Below, in pieces: positions 15,439-25,726 of a stretch of 37,471 bases of DNA. The stretch comes from Myxococcales bacterium (GTDB taxonomy: Bacteria > Myxococcota_A > Polyangia > Polyangiales > Polyangiaceae): the NCBI GenBank assembly GCA_021847645.1, contig JAJZQG010000063.1, positions 1 to 37,471 on the forward strand, written 5' to 3'. Position numbers and translations under genes: made by a program. Each line of letters starts with the position of its first letter. Position 1 is the first letter of the stretch. The notes under the pieces were generated by a model. That model had not been told where the DNA came from, made no database searches, and worked only from the letters and a program-made list of their open reading frames with translations.

Positions 15439-17091
15439 CTACTTGCCGGCCGACATCTGCTTTTTCATCTCGCAGGCGGGCTGCACCCCTGCGGCACAGG
15501 TCTGCTCGAGCAGCTCGCGCGCCTTGTCCAGGTCCTTCTTGACGCCCCGGCCGTCGGCTAGTGCTGCGGCGAACTTCAGGCACGAGGCGGGGTCGCCGGC
15601 CTGGCACATCGCGCCGAGCACCTGGGCGCCGCGCTCGACCTGGTCCTTGCCGCCCAAGCCCATGATCAGCACCGTGCCCAGGATCGAGCAGCCCTGGGCC
15701 GAGCCCGCCTTGCACGCCGTGTCGAGCCTGGCAATGCCGCCCTTGATGTCCTTCTTCACGCCACGGCCCGAGACCAGCATGGCGCCTTCTCCGGCGCAGC
15801 CGTTCGGGTCACCGGCGTCGCATGCCTGGCGATAGAGGCTCAGCGCGCGGTCCAGGTCCTGCGGCTCGCCTGCCATGCCGTGCTCGAGCGCCGTGCCCAG
15901 TCCGGTGCACGCCGGCGCGTGCTCCTTCGCGCATGCGTCCTTGAGCCGCTGCAGGCCTTGCTTCTCGTTCTTCTCGACGCCCACGCCCTCGAGCTCGACC
16001 GTGGCGAGCTGCGTGCACCCCGCGAGCGACTCCTGGTCACACGCCTTCTTGAACAGATCCGCGGCGAGCCTGTCGTCCTTCGCGCCTCCGCCCAGGCCCA
16101 TCAGGTAAGCCCGTCCCAACGCCACGCACCCGTCGGGCAGCCCCCAGTCGCAGGCGCGCTGGAACAGCTCGATCGCCTTCTTGGGATCGGGAGCCCCTGC
16201 GCCGCCCGTGGCCGTGAGCTCGCCCAGCTCGGCGCATCCGGCCGGAGCGCTCTGATCGCACGCTATCTTGTAGTACTCCGCGGCCTTCTTGGCGTCCTGC
16301 TCCACACCCACCCCGGTCAGGTACGTCGTGCCCAGGAACGCGCACGCTTCCTTCGCGTCCCCGTCGCACGCCTTGCGGAACAGCTCCACCGCCGCCTTGG
16401 GGTCCTTGGGGCCGTCCTTGCTTTGCAACAGCAGCACGCCCAGCCCGGCGCACCCCCGCGTCTCGCCCGCATCGCAGCTGCTCTTGAACAGCTCCCGCGC
16501 CTTGTTCTCGTCCTTCGCCACGCCCAGCCCGTTCCAGTTCGCCACCCCGAGCTCGGCGCAGCCTCGCTGCTGTCCCGCGCTGCATGCGCGCTGGAACAGC
16601 TCCGCGGCCTTCTTCGGATCCTTGTCGACGCCTCGGCCCCGCATCATCGCGAATCCCAGCCCCACGCACCCGAGCATGTTGCTCCCGTCGCACGCGCGCT
16701 TGAGCAGCTGCAAGGCCTTCGTCTCGTCCCGCGCCACGCCTGTGCCGTTGAGCAGCGCACGGCCGTAGCGAGCGCAGCCCTCCAGCTCGTTTCCGTCGCA
16801 CGAGCGGCTGTAGAACGGCAACGCCTTGGCGTCGTCCTTGGGCGTCTCCGCGGTGCCGTCGCTGTACATCTGCCCGAGCTTGAAGCACGCCTTGTAGTCG
16901 GGCTTGACCGGGTCGCTGCACAGCTCGCTGCAGGCGCCCGCGGCCCCGGTTCCGCCCCCCTGGCACAGGGCCTTGCGGTGCTGTTCGGCGGACGCCTTGT
17001 TGTACTTCCTGACGGCGAAGACGCTGGCCGCGATGAGCACGGCGGCTCCGATGACGATGCCGAGATTGCGGCGTCGGGTAGGGGGCAGCAT
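15439..17091 (-). CDS. Cysteine-rich Sel1-repeat protein, membrane anchored
   Basis: The protein is 550 residues. After a basic N-terminus (MLPPTRRRN) one helix (about 9-25) anchors it, so the remainder should be periplasmic. From about residue 60 to the end I count about thirteen Sel1-like repeats of roughly 36 residues, with the pattern GCxxLGxxxxxGxGVxKDxxKAxxLxxxAC. Nearly every repeat carries two cysteines at fixed positions, one at the start of each helix pair and one at its end. This is the arrangement of the Helicobacter cysteine-rich Hcp proteins, in which each repeat is closed by a disulfide. The likely role is protein-protein or peptidoglycan-associated scaffolding. The start ATG 17091 has no clear Shine-Dalgarno; TATCGC lies 6 nt upstream. 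Confidence 0.85.
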   Translation of the reverse strand: MLPPTRRRNLGIVIGAAVLIAASVFAVRKYNKASAEQHRKALCQGGGTGAAGACSELCSDPVKPDYKACFKLGQMYSDGTAETPKDDAKALPFYSRSCDGNELEGCARYGRALLNGTGVARDETKALQLLKRACDGSNMLGCVGLGFAMMRGRGVDKDPKKAAELFQRACSAGQQRGCAELGVANWNGLGVAKDENKARELFKSSCDAGETRGCAGLGVLLLQSKDGPKDPKAAVELFRKACDGDAKEACAFLGTTYLTGVGVEQDAKKAAEYYKIACDQSAPAGCAELGELTATGGAGAPDPKKAIELFQRACDWGLPDGCVALGRAYLMGLGGGAKDDRLAADLFKKACDQESLAGCTQLATVELEGVGVEKNEKQGLQRLKDACAKEHAPACTGLGTALEHGMAGEPQDLDRALSLYRQACDAGDPNGCAGEGAMLVSGRGVKKDIKGGIARLDTACKAGSAQGCSILGTVLIMGLGGKDQVERGAQVLGAMCQAGDPASCLKFAAALADGRGVKKDLDKARELLEQTCAAGVQPACEMKKQMSAGK

Positions 17092-17313
17092 GGGAAGGCG
17101 ATAGCCGCGATAGGTGGTCCGGGGCAAGTCCACCGTCGCGGGCACGTCAAAATCCGCGAGGGTGCCGTGCGGGTCGTCCGCTCGGCGTGCAGGACGGGCA
17201 GGGGGCCGATGCTGGCTCGTGAACGCTCGTTCCGCGGCGAGCACTTCCGGTCTCGGGACTCCACGATCCGATAGCGAAGAGCGGCGGGTTCCTCTACAAG
17301 ACGAGGCATGCGG

Positions 17314-17319
17314 TACGAT
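17314..17319 (+). promoter_or_regulatory. -10-like element TACGAT 9 nt before ATG start
   Basis: TACGAT fits TANNNT and ends 9 nt before ATG 17329. No Shine-Dalgarno is present. If it is the -10, the mRNA would begin at or within a few bases of the start codon. Confidence 0.45.
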
Positions 17320-17328
17320 CAGACGACC

Positions 17329-18846
17329 ATGCCCTTGATCGAGGCCCTCGACGCCTACGTTCGGATGGGCAAGGCGCCGTTCCACATTCCGGGGCACAAG
17401 TACGGGCGGGGTATCCTGCCCATGTTCCGCGATGCGATCGGCTCCCAGGCGCTGCTGCGCGATCTCGCGTCGCTCGTGGGTCCCGAGATCGACTCGCTGC
17501 ACGACGCGTCGGGGTGCATCGCCCGCTCCAAGGAGCTCATCGCGGATGCGTTCGACGCGGCGCAGTCGCTGATGTTGATCAACGGTCCGGACATCGGGTT
17601 GCAGATCGCGATCATGTCGGCGTGCGATCCGGACGACGAGATCATCCTCTCGCGCAACGTGCACTTTTCGGCAGCGGCGGGGATCATCCTGTCGGGCGCG
17701 TGGCCGGTGTTCACGCGCGCCAACTTCGACCGGGAGCACGGGCTGCTGGAGAACATGACGCTGCTCGAGCTGCGCCAGGCCATTCAGCAGCACCCGCAGG
17801 CCAAGGCGCTGCTGCTCATGAGCCCCTCGCGCTACGGCTTCGCCCCCGACCTCGACGAGATGGTGGAGGAGGCGCATCGCGCGGGCCTGACGGTGGTGGT
17901 CGACGAGCGGCTCGGCGCCCACTTCCGGTTCCACAAGAAGCTGCCCATCTCGGGCATCGAAGCGGGGGCGGACTTCGTGGTGCAGGACTGGCACCGCTGC
18001 CTGGGTGCCCTCGAGCAAGGCGCTGTGCTTCACGTCCGAGGCAACGCCGAGGACCGCATGGGCCGCATCCAGAACGTCTTCCAGACCATGACCACCACCA
18101 GCCCGTCGTACCTGGTGATGGCCTCGCTCGATCTGGCGCGCCACAACGCCGTGAACAACGGCCGCGAGATGCTCGATCACTGCATCGGCCTGGCGCGCGA
18201 GCTCGCCGGCTCCATCGACCGGCTCCGCGGCCTCAACGTCCTGGGCTACGAGATGCTGCGTCGCAGCGACGTCGACAACATCGACTCGACGCGCCTGACC
18301 GTGTCCGTGGGCGAGTCCGGCATCAACGGCTATCGCTTCTCGCAGCTGCTCGAAGAGGAGCACGACATCACGGTGGACGGTGCCGACGAGGCGAACCTCA
18401 TTCTTTCGGTGGGCTTCCAGTTCCGCGAGGAGGATGCGTACCGGCTGACCGACGCGCTGGAGGCCGTGGTGGATTCGTATGGCCGGCAGAGTCCGCTGTA
18501 CGTCAACGTGCAGCGTCCAACTCCCGGCTTCAGCGAGAACCTGGTGTTGTCGCCGCGGGCGGCGTTCTTCGGCCCCAAGCGTCGCGTCAAGATCAGCGAG
18601 AGCGTGGGGCTGGTGAGCGCGGAGGTGGTTCCGCACCACTCCAGCGGCATCCCGCTGGTGCTGCCGGGCGAGGAGATCACCAGCGAGATGGTCGACTACA
18701 TCATCGCCGAGGGAGGGCGCGACGCCACGGAGTTCTCCCGCATCGACCCGATGCTGCAGCACATCGCCGTGGTCGACGAGCGCAGGACGATTCTGCACCG
18801 CAGCTTCTTCCGGAGCGGCGCGGCGCTGGGAGGCAAGAGCCGATGA
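17329..18846 (+). CDS. Orn/Lys/Arg decarboxylase-family protein lacking the PLP lysine
   Basis: The protein is 505 residues, related along its length to fold-type I Orn/Lys/Arg decarboxylases (Bacillus SpeA-type). The N-terminal family motif is intact (HIPGHKYG, 19-26). The central PLP site is degraded: the usual NGTT.GN loop reads NGPDIG (85-90), DEAHG reads DERLG (192-196), and the Schiff-base motif S-x-HK reads DWHRC, putting R223 where the catalytic lysine should be. The C-terminal YPPGIP motif reads HHSSGIP, although PGEEIT follows normally. It should not form an internal aldimine on its own. Its stop overlaps the start of the next, lysine-containing homologue by ATGA. The start ATG 17329 begins the conserved region; ATG 17308 is seven codons upstream and lies just before the -10-like element. 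Confidence 0.86.
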   Translation: MPLIEALDAYVRMGKAPFHIPGHKYGRGILPMFRDAIGSQALLRDLASLVGPEIDSLHDASGCIARSKELIADAFDAAQSLMLINGPDIGLQIAIMSACDPDDEIILSRNVHFSAAAGIILSGAWPVFTRANFDREHGLLENMTLLELRQAIQQHPQAKALLLMSPSRYGFAPDLDEMVEEAHRAGLTVVVDERLGAHFRFHKKLPISGIEAGADFVVQDWHRCLGALEQGAVLHVRGNAEDRMGRIQNVFQTMTTTSPSYLVMASLDLARHNAVNNGREMLDHCIGLARELAGSIDRLRGLNVLGYEMLRRSDVDNIDSTRLTVSVGESGINGYRFSQLLEEEHDITVDGADEANLILSVGFQFREEDAYRLTDALEAVVDSYGRQSPLYVNVQRPTPGFSENLVLSPRAAFFGPKRRVKISESVGLVSAEVVPHHSSGIPLVLPGEEITSEMVDYIIAEGGRDATEFSRIDPMLQHIAVVDERRTILHRSFFRSGAALGGKSR

Positions 18847-20333
18847 GCGCGCAAGACCACGAGCCGATGATTCTTTCGATCGAGCCGCCCAGCCCCAAGC
18901 GTCTGTCGTTCGACCGGGTGGGAGCCGGACGCGACGGCGGTCCGCCCGAGGTTTCGAGCCTGGGCGACGCGGTCTACAAGTTCGACAGCTACCACATGGC
19001 GCACGCCTCCCAGGTGGAGGCCATCGACAACCTGACCGCATTCATCGCCGAGGTTTGCGGCGCCAAGAGCGCCTACCCGCTGGTCAACGGCACCACCAGC
19101 GGCAACCTCGGCATGGTGCTGGCCAGCCTGCGCCCCGGCCAGAAGCTCATCGTGCCTCGCAATGCCCACAAGTCGGTGCTCAGCGGCATCGTGTTGTCGG
19201 GCGCCGCGCCGGTGTTCGTGCAGCCCGAGATCAGCACCGATCTGAACCTGGTCTTCACCATCAAGCCCGACCAGATCCGCGAGGCCATGGACGAGAATCC
19301 GGACGCCTCGGCGGTGCTGTTGACCAATCCCACCTATCAGGGATTCTGCCTGGACCTGGCCGCCGCCGAGCAGATCGTCCACCAGCGCGCAAAGCTGCTG
19401 CTCATCGACGAGGCCCACGGCCCGCACTTCCGCTACCACCCCGACCTTCCCTTGTCCGCCATGAAGGCCGGCGCCGACATGGCCGTGCAGAGCATCCACA
19501 AGATCCTCGGCGCTCTCGCCCAATCCTCCGTGCTGCTGGTGGGCACCGACCGCATCGACGCCGACATGCTGCGCATGGCCATGGGCTTGATCCAGCCGTC
19601 GGCTCCCTCCCGGCTCTTCACCGCGTCGCTGGAGGCCGCGCTGCGCCAGGTCGAGGCCGATTGCCCGGACATGCTCACCCGCATCATCGACATGGTCGAG
19701 GAGGCGCGGGGGCGCATCAACCAGATTCCGGGCGTTCGCGCCATCGGCAAGGAAATCACCTCCCAGTCCCAGAGCGTGGTCGACGTGGACCTGACCAAGC
19801 TGGTGATCGACGTGGCCGGGCTGAACATCACGGGCTACAAGGCGGCCAGGCTGCTGCACGACGACTACGGCGTGAGCGCCGAGATGGCCGGCGCCAGCAC
19901 GGTCACGCTGGTGGTCACGGTCGGCAATACGCGCGAGGATCTGGACCGCTGTGTCGCCGGTACCGAGCAGCTCGCGCGGCGGCTGCGAGGCGCTCGTGGC
20001 CAGCCCAGCCCGCTGCTGCACATGCTCGGCCTTGCCACGCCGCCCATGGGCCGCCAGGTCCTGGTCCCGCGCGACGCCTTCTTCGCCAAGAAGGCGCGCG
20101 TGCCCGTGCCGGAATCCGCCGGAAAGATCAGCGGCGAGTCCGTGGTGCCCTATCCGCCGGGCATTCCCGTGCTCGTTCCCGGCGAGGAGATTACTCCCGA
20201 GATCGTCGAGTACCTCATCGGCGTGCGGCGCACGGGCATCGAAATCCACGGCTGCGAAGACCGCTCGATTGGCACGTTGAAGGTCGTCGACGAGCGCGAG
20301 TTCCTGCATTCGGTGGGCAGCGGCTGGGGCTGA
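18843..20333 (+). CDS. Orn/Lys/Arg decarboxylase-family protein with intact PLP site
   Basis: The protein is 496 residues, same family as its upstream neighbour. The PLP machinery is present: VNGTTSGN (81-88), RNAHKS (106-111), DEAHG (189-193) and the Schiff-base motif QSIHK with K220. The C-terminal PYPPGIP and PGEEIT motifs are intact. In contrast, the N-terminal HxPGHxxG motif of the family is absent; the first 45 residues are polar and unrelated. Known members decarboxylate arginine, lysine or ornithine to make agmatine or polyamines; substrate cannot be assigned here. ATG 18843 overlaps the upstream TGA (ATGA), a classical translational-coupling arrangement, so the two proteins are probably made together in a fixed ratio and may form one enzyme. 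An internal ATG at 18867 is an alternative start. Confidence 0.88.
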   Translation: MSAQDHEPMILSIEPPSPKRLSFDRVGAGRDGGPPEVSSLGDAVYKFDSYHMAHASQVEAIDNLTAFIAEVCGAKSAYPLVNGTTSGNLGMVLASLRPGQKLIVPRNAHKSVLSGIVLSGAAPVFVQPEISTDLNLVFTIKPDQIREAMDENPDASAVLLTNPTYQGFCLDLAAAEQIVHQRAKLLLIDEAHGPHFRYHPDLPLSAMKAGADMAVQSIHKILGALAQSSVLLVGTDRIDADMLRMAMGLIQPSAPSRLFTASLEAALRQVEADCPDMLTRIIDMVEEARGRINQIPGVRAIGKEITSQSQSVVDVDLTKLVIDVAGLNITGYKAARLLHDDYGVSAEMAGASTVTLVVTVGNTREDLDRCVAGTEQLARRLRGARGQPSPLLHMLGLATPPMGRQVLVPRDAFFAKKARVPVPESAGKISGESVVPYPPGIPVLVPGEEITPEIVEYLIGVRRTGIEIHGCEDRSIGTLKVVDEREFLHSVGSGWG

Positions 20334-20372
20334 AACGGCCTCGGTGCGGGTGGCCTTTGTCCTGCGAGCGAC

Positions 20373-20378
20373 TATGCT
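20373..20378 (+). promoter_or_regulatory. -10-like element TATGCT 9 nt before GTG start
   Basis: TATGCT fits TANNNT and ends 9 nt before GTG 20388, within the 54-base gap after the decarboxylase pair. No Shine-Dalgarno is visible. Confidence 0.45.
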
Positions 20379-20387
20379 CGACCCGTC

Positions 20388-22313
<1,926 letters not shown>

Positions 22314-22350
22314 CGTCCCGGCGGCCGCGCGGCTGCATTCGAGGTCTCGG

Positions 22351-23136
22351 CTACTGTTCCTGGTCCCCCACGCGCGCGGCCGGATCCTGCCCGTAGAAGT
22401 CCTGCAATACCCCGTAGAGGGCCGGATGCCCTTGCTTCATCTCCACCGGCTTCTCGAAGAACGCCTCGGTCGCCACCGCAAAAAACTCTCCCACGTTCGT
22501 CGCCCCGTAGTCGTCGAGCAGCGACTTGCGCCCGAGTCGCGCGCTCTCGCATAGCTCCTCGTACTCGCGCGTCATCACCTGCACCCACTCGCGGAATTCC
22601 TCGTCGTCCACCATGACCGGCGTGCCGTCCACCATGCCGTCGAGCATGTCCAGCTTGTGGGCGAATTCGTGGTACACCACGTTCCGCCCGTCGCGCTCGT
22701 TGCGCCCGCTTCCGCGCACGCTGTCCCACGACAGAATCACCGGTCCGCCCATGCGCGCCGAGCCGAGCACCGGCACGCTTTCTTCGGTCACCGCTCCCCC
22801 GCCGGCCGACGAGGTCCGGGGAAGCAGGTAGGCCGACGGATACACCAGGATGCTGTCGACATTTGCGTAGTAATCGTGATCGATCTCGAGCAAGAGCAAG
22901 GCTGCCTGGGCCGCAATCGTCACCCGGATCTCGTCGGACATCTCGACGCCGCCGCAGCCTTCCCAGTTTTTCTCCTCGACCAGGACGTGGACGATGTGCT
23001 GCAGCGCGGTTTGCTCCCGGTCATCGAGGTAGCGCCAGTACGCGAAGTTCTCCTCCAAGATGCGGACCCACGCGTTGGGGAAGGGCTTGTCGATGATGCG
23101 TCGCCGCCGACGCTTCTTGAACCACCCGAAGACCAT
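22351..23136 (-). CDS. MtfA-like (M90) zinc metallopeptidase
   Basis: The protein is 261 residues, the usual length for MtfA, the cytosolic protein that binds the glucose repressor Mlc in E. coli and has aminopeptidase activity. The zinc motif HEFAHKLDMLDG has H156, E157 and H160, and the downstream helix EFFAVATEAFFE (from 217) supplies the third, glutamate ligand. The basic N-terminus (FKKRRRRR) and the opening WRYLDD region are typical of the family. The start ATG 23136 has AAGGGAG a few bases upstream. The amidase gene ends 25 bases upstream on the same strand, so the two may be co-transcribed. No Mlc homologue is seen in the window, so the physiological target here is open. Confidence 0.9.
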   Translation of the reverse strand: MVFGWFKKRRRRRIIDKPFPNAWVRILEENFAYWRYLDDREQTALQHIVHVLVEEKNWEGCGGVEMSDEIRVTIAAQAALLLLEIDHDYYANVDSILVYPSAYLLPRTSSAGGGAVTEESVPVLGSARMGGPVILSWDSVRGSGRNERDGRNVVYHEFAHKLDMLDGMVDGTPVMVDDEEFREWVQVMTREYEELCESARLGRKSLLDDYGATNVGEFFAVATEAFFEKPVEMKQGHPALYGVLQDFYGQDPAARVGDQEQ

Positions 23137-23161
23137 GGAGCTCCCTTGCGGCTGCGTGTGG

Positions 23162-24646
23162 CTACGCGTGCAGAGGCGGCCTGCGCCCTGCCCACGGACG
23201 CGCTGCCTCGAGCTGCGCGGCGACCCGCAGCAGCACGTCCTCGTTGCCCATGGGCGCAGCCAGTTGAATGCCAATCGGCAGCCCGTCGCGACTCCAGTGC
23301 AAGGGCAACGAGATGGCGGGCTGGCCCGTCTGGTTGAATAGCTGCGTATTGGGCGTGCGCTCGAAGTTCGTGTCTGCGAGCATGGACAGCACCTTGCGCA
23401 GACCCGCACGGAGCGGCGCGGTCCGCAGCACGCCCAATCCGAATCGTTCGGCGGGCTTGAGCGCGAGTGCGCCCAGCTTCACCGGCGGGTGGGCCAGGGT
23501 CGGTCCCAGGAATAGGTCGTAGCGCTCGTGGAAACGCGCCATCGTCCGGCCCGCCTGCTGTGCGGCGTCCCGTGCATCCTGCAAGTCCACGGCACCCAGC
23601 ATCATGCCCACCTGGCGCAGGAACCACGTGCCCGGCTCGAACATCTCGGGCGTGGGATGCTTCCCGGTCCACGCCGCCATCTCTTCGATCTCCGCGGCGA
23701 CTCCCACGCCCACTTGCGTCAGATACGCCCGTACCAGCCGATCGCGTTCGATCTCGAGCTTGGCCTCCTCGACATGGTGGCCCAGCTCCTCGAGCAGCGC
23801 GGCGGCGCTCTGTGTCGCCTCCACGCACTCCGGGTCGGTCTCCCGGCCGAACAGCGAGCGGGTGACCATTCCGATGCGAAGCTTGCCCGGATCGGCGCCG
23901 GGCTCTTGCACGTAGGGGCGCCGCGGCGGTGGTGCGAAGTACGGATCGCCGGCCAGCGGACCGGCCATCACGTCGAGGTAGGCCGCGGTGTCACGCACGC
24001 TGCGGGTCAGAACGCCGAACTGCACGTATCCGCCCCACAGCTCGGCGGCTTGAGGCCCTGTCGGCACGCGGCCCCGCGTGGGCTTGAGCCCGACCAGCCC
24101 GCACGCGCTGGCCGGGATCCGCAGCGAGCCGCCGCCGTCCCCACCGTGGCCCGCGGGCACGGCCCGGGCGGCCACCAGCGCAGCGCTCCCGCCCGACGAG
24201 CCTCCCGTGGTATGCGCCGTATTCCAGGGGTTGTGAGCAGGCCCGCGCCACTCGGGCTCGGTGGTGCCCAGGATGGCCAGCTCCGGACAATTGGTCCGCG
24301 CCAGGAACACCACCCCGGCCCGGCGAAGCCGCGCGATCGCTTCGGCGTCCTCGTCGGGCACGAAGCCCTCCAGAAAGCGGCACGAAGCGGTGAACGGCTC
24401 GCCCTTCATGAAGCCGTCGAAGTCCTTGACCACCATCGGCACGCCGCGCAGAGGTCCGTCGGGAAGGGGCCCGGCCGCGGCCTGTCGCGCCTTGTCGGCC
24501 ATCGAATGCACGACCGCGTTCAGCGACGGATTGACCTTTTCGATCGCCGCGAGCGCGGTCTCGACCAGCTCGAGCGGGGTCACCTCGCCCTGCCTCACGC
24601 GCCGCGCCAGCTCCACCGCATCCACGTCCCCGTAGTCTTGGATCAT
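23162..24646 (-). CDS. Amidase (amidase-signature family)
   Basis: The protein is 494 residues. Its Ser-cisSer-Lys triad is readable: K74 in VVKDF, cis-Ser S150 in GGSSGGSAA, and nucleophile S174 in GGDGGGSLRIPA. The 24-residue spacing between the two serines is the one seen in fatty acid amide hydrolase. The family hydrolyses amides, including carboxamides, acyl amides and Gln-tRNA-type substrates. This copy lacks gatB and gatC neighbours and has a long FAAH/6-aminohexanoate-type C-terminus, so it is probably a catabolic amidase rather than GatA. The start is ATG 24646, right at the conserved N-terminus; no strong Shine-Dalgarno is visible. It is divergent from the small gene at 24795 and is followed by the MtfA-like gene. 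Confidence 0.9.
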   Translation of the reverse strand: MIQDYGDVDAVELARRVRQGEVTPLELVETALAAIEKVNPSLNAVVHSMADKARQAAAGPLPDGPLRGVPMVVKDFDGFMKGEPFTASCRFLEGFVPDEDAEAIARLRRAGVVFLARTNCPELAILGTTEPEWRGPAHNPWNTAHTTGGSSGGSAALVAARAVPAGHGGDGGGSLRIPASACGLVGLKPTRGRVPTGPQAAELWGGYVQFGVLTRSVRDTAAYLDVMAGPLAGDPYFAPPPRRPYVQEPGADPGKLRIGMVTRSLFGRETDPECVEATQSAAALLEELGHHVEEAKLEIERDRLVRAYLTQVGVGVAAEIEEMAAWTGKHPTPEMFEPGTWFLRQVGMMLGAVDLQDARDAAQQAGRTMARFHERYDLFLGPTLAHPPVKLGALALKPAERFGLGVLRTAPLRAGLRKVLSMLADTNFERTPNTQLFNQTGQPAISLPLHWSRDGLPIGIQLAAPMGNEDVLLRVAAQLEAARPWAGRRPPLHA

Positions 24647-24794
24647 GGCCAGCGACTTTCGTCTCGTTCGGGCCGGTTGTCCAGCCCCGCGCGCCGACAC
24701 CCGCTATCAGCACGGGAAGAGCAGCGCGCCCGTGCCTCGTCCGCTGCCCCGTACAGACCTAGGACGCAAGCGTAGCGTTCGTGCCCGCACCATC

Positions 24795-25034
24795 ATGACG
24801 GCCTCGTTCCCACCGATTCGAAGCTTCCGTCTCGCGCCCATGGACGGCCTGAACCTGGCGCTGACCCTCGTGGTCGGGCTGCTCGTGATTCCGGTGCCTC
24901 TGGTGGTCATCCTCTCCCACGTAGACTACGCCGAGGTCGTTCACCTTCGCTCGGGCCGCCCATGGAGGATTACGCCCGAGTCGCCCCAGGAGTTCGTTCG
25001 GGTCGTGCGCGAGCTGCTCCAGCAGTATGCTTGA
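24795..25034 (+). CDS. Small single-helix membrane protein, unknown
   Basis: The protein is 79 residues. One strong membrane helix (about 18-39, LNLALTLVVGLLVIPVPLVVIL) is followed by a soluble tail with a plausible amphipathic end (EFVRVVRELLQQYA). The start could be ATG 24795 or ATG 24840. An earlier ATG at 24645 adds an arginine-rich stretch with no helix and is less likely. No Shine-Dalgarno is obvious for any of them. It lies between two genes of opposite orientation and converges on the CcdA-like gene. No family recognised. Confidence 0.45.
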   Translation: MTASFPPIRSFRLAPMDGLNLALTLVVGLLVIPVPLVVILSHVDYAEVVHLRSGRPWRITPESPQEFVRVVRELLQQYA

Positions 25035-25071
25035 GTCGCGGTCCCGGCCTCGCGCTTGCCGGCCCGGACGG

Positions 25072-25719
25072 TCACATGCCCATGAAGAGCATTCCTTGCG
25101 TGAGAATCACGACGCCGAAGGCCAGCAGCAGCAAGCCGGACACCCAGCGGATCGCCACGGGGTGGCTGGCCACCGCCCGGACGTGCTTGCGCAGCGCTTG
25201 GGAGCCGTAGCCGAGCGCCAGCATCGGGACCGCGAAGCCCATGGCGTAGGCGAAGAGCAGCACGATCCCGGTGGCGATCTGCGCGCGCGCAGCCACCATC
25301 GCCAGCACGCTCGACAGCACCGGACCGACGCACGGAATCCAGACCAGCCCCAGGCTCGCGCCCAGCAGCAGCCCGGAGAAGCGTCCCTGGCTCTTGGTGT
25401 TGATTTGCGAAAACCAGGTCAGCCGCTTGAAGGGATTGATGTCGAGCAGAAGCAGCAGCCCGAAGAGCAGCACCAGCCCGCCGGCGAACTTCTCCGCCAT
25501 GGGTAGCGCGCGCCCGACCGCCGCCCCGAACAGGCTCGTCGCGATGCCCATCGCCACGAAGGCGGCCGAGAGCCCGGCCACGATCAGGGCCGGACGCGCG
25601 CGGTGCTCGTCGGCGCGCCCGGCGACGATGATGGGCACGACCGGGAGCACGCAGGGACTGGCGACGCTGGCGAGCCCCGCGGCGAAGGACAGCCCTATCT
25701 GGGAGAGGCCGAGGTCCAT
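25072..25719 (-). CDS. CcdA/DsbD-type transmembrane thiol-electron carrier
   Basis: The protein is 215 residues with six predicted helices. The two family cysteines lie in matching membrane motifs: C23 in ASPCVLPVVP and C130 in IPCVGPVLS. Such proteins carry reducing equivalents from cytosolic thioredoxin to extracytoplasmic thiol proteins, for example for cytochrome c maturation or disulfide reduction. The partner is the thioredoxin-like lipoprotein immediately upstream, whose stop lies 7 bases before ATG 25719. A TTG at 25737 would instead overlap that gene by 11 bases. The pair looks like an operon dedicated to one extracytoplasmic redox function. Confidence 0.9.
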   Translation of the reverse strand: MDLGLSQIGLSFAAGLASVASPCVLPVVPIIVAGRADEHRARPALIVAGLSAAFVAMGIATSLFGAAVGRALPMAEKFAGGLVLLFGLLLLLDINPFKRLTWFSQINTKSQGRFSGLLLGASLGLVWIPCVGPVLSSVLAMVAARAQIATGIVLLFAYAMGFAVPMLALGYGSQALRKHVRAVASHPVAIRWVSGLLLLAFGVVILTQGMLFMGM

Positions 25720-25726
25720 GGCCTGC

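Noticed and set aside
17514..18842. Upstream extension of the second decarboxylase-like protein in its own frame
   Set aside because: The frame is open far upstream but reads as an Arg/Gly-rich shadow of the first gene; ATG 18843 with the ATGA overlap is the natural start.
24645..24794. N-terminal extension of the small membrane protein
   Set aside because: Arg/Pro-rich and without features; overlaps the amidase start region on the other strand.
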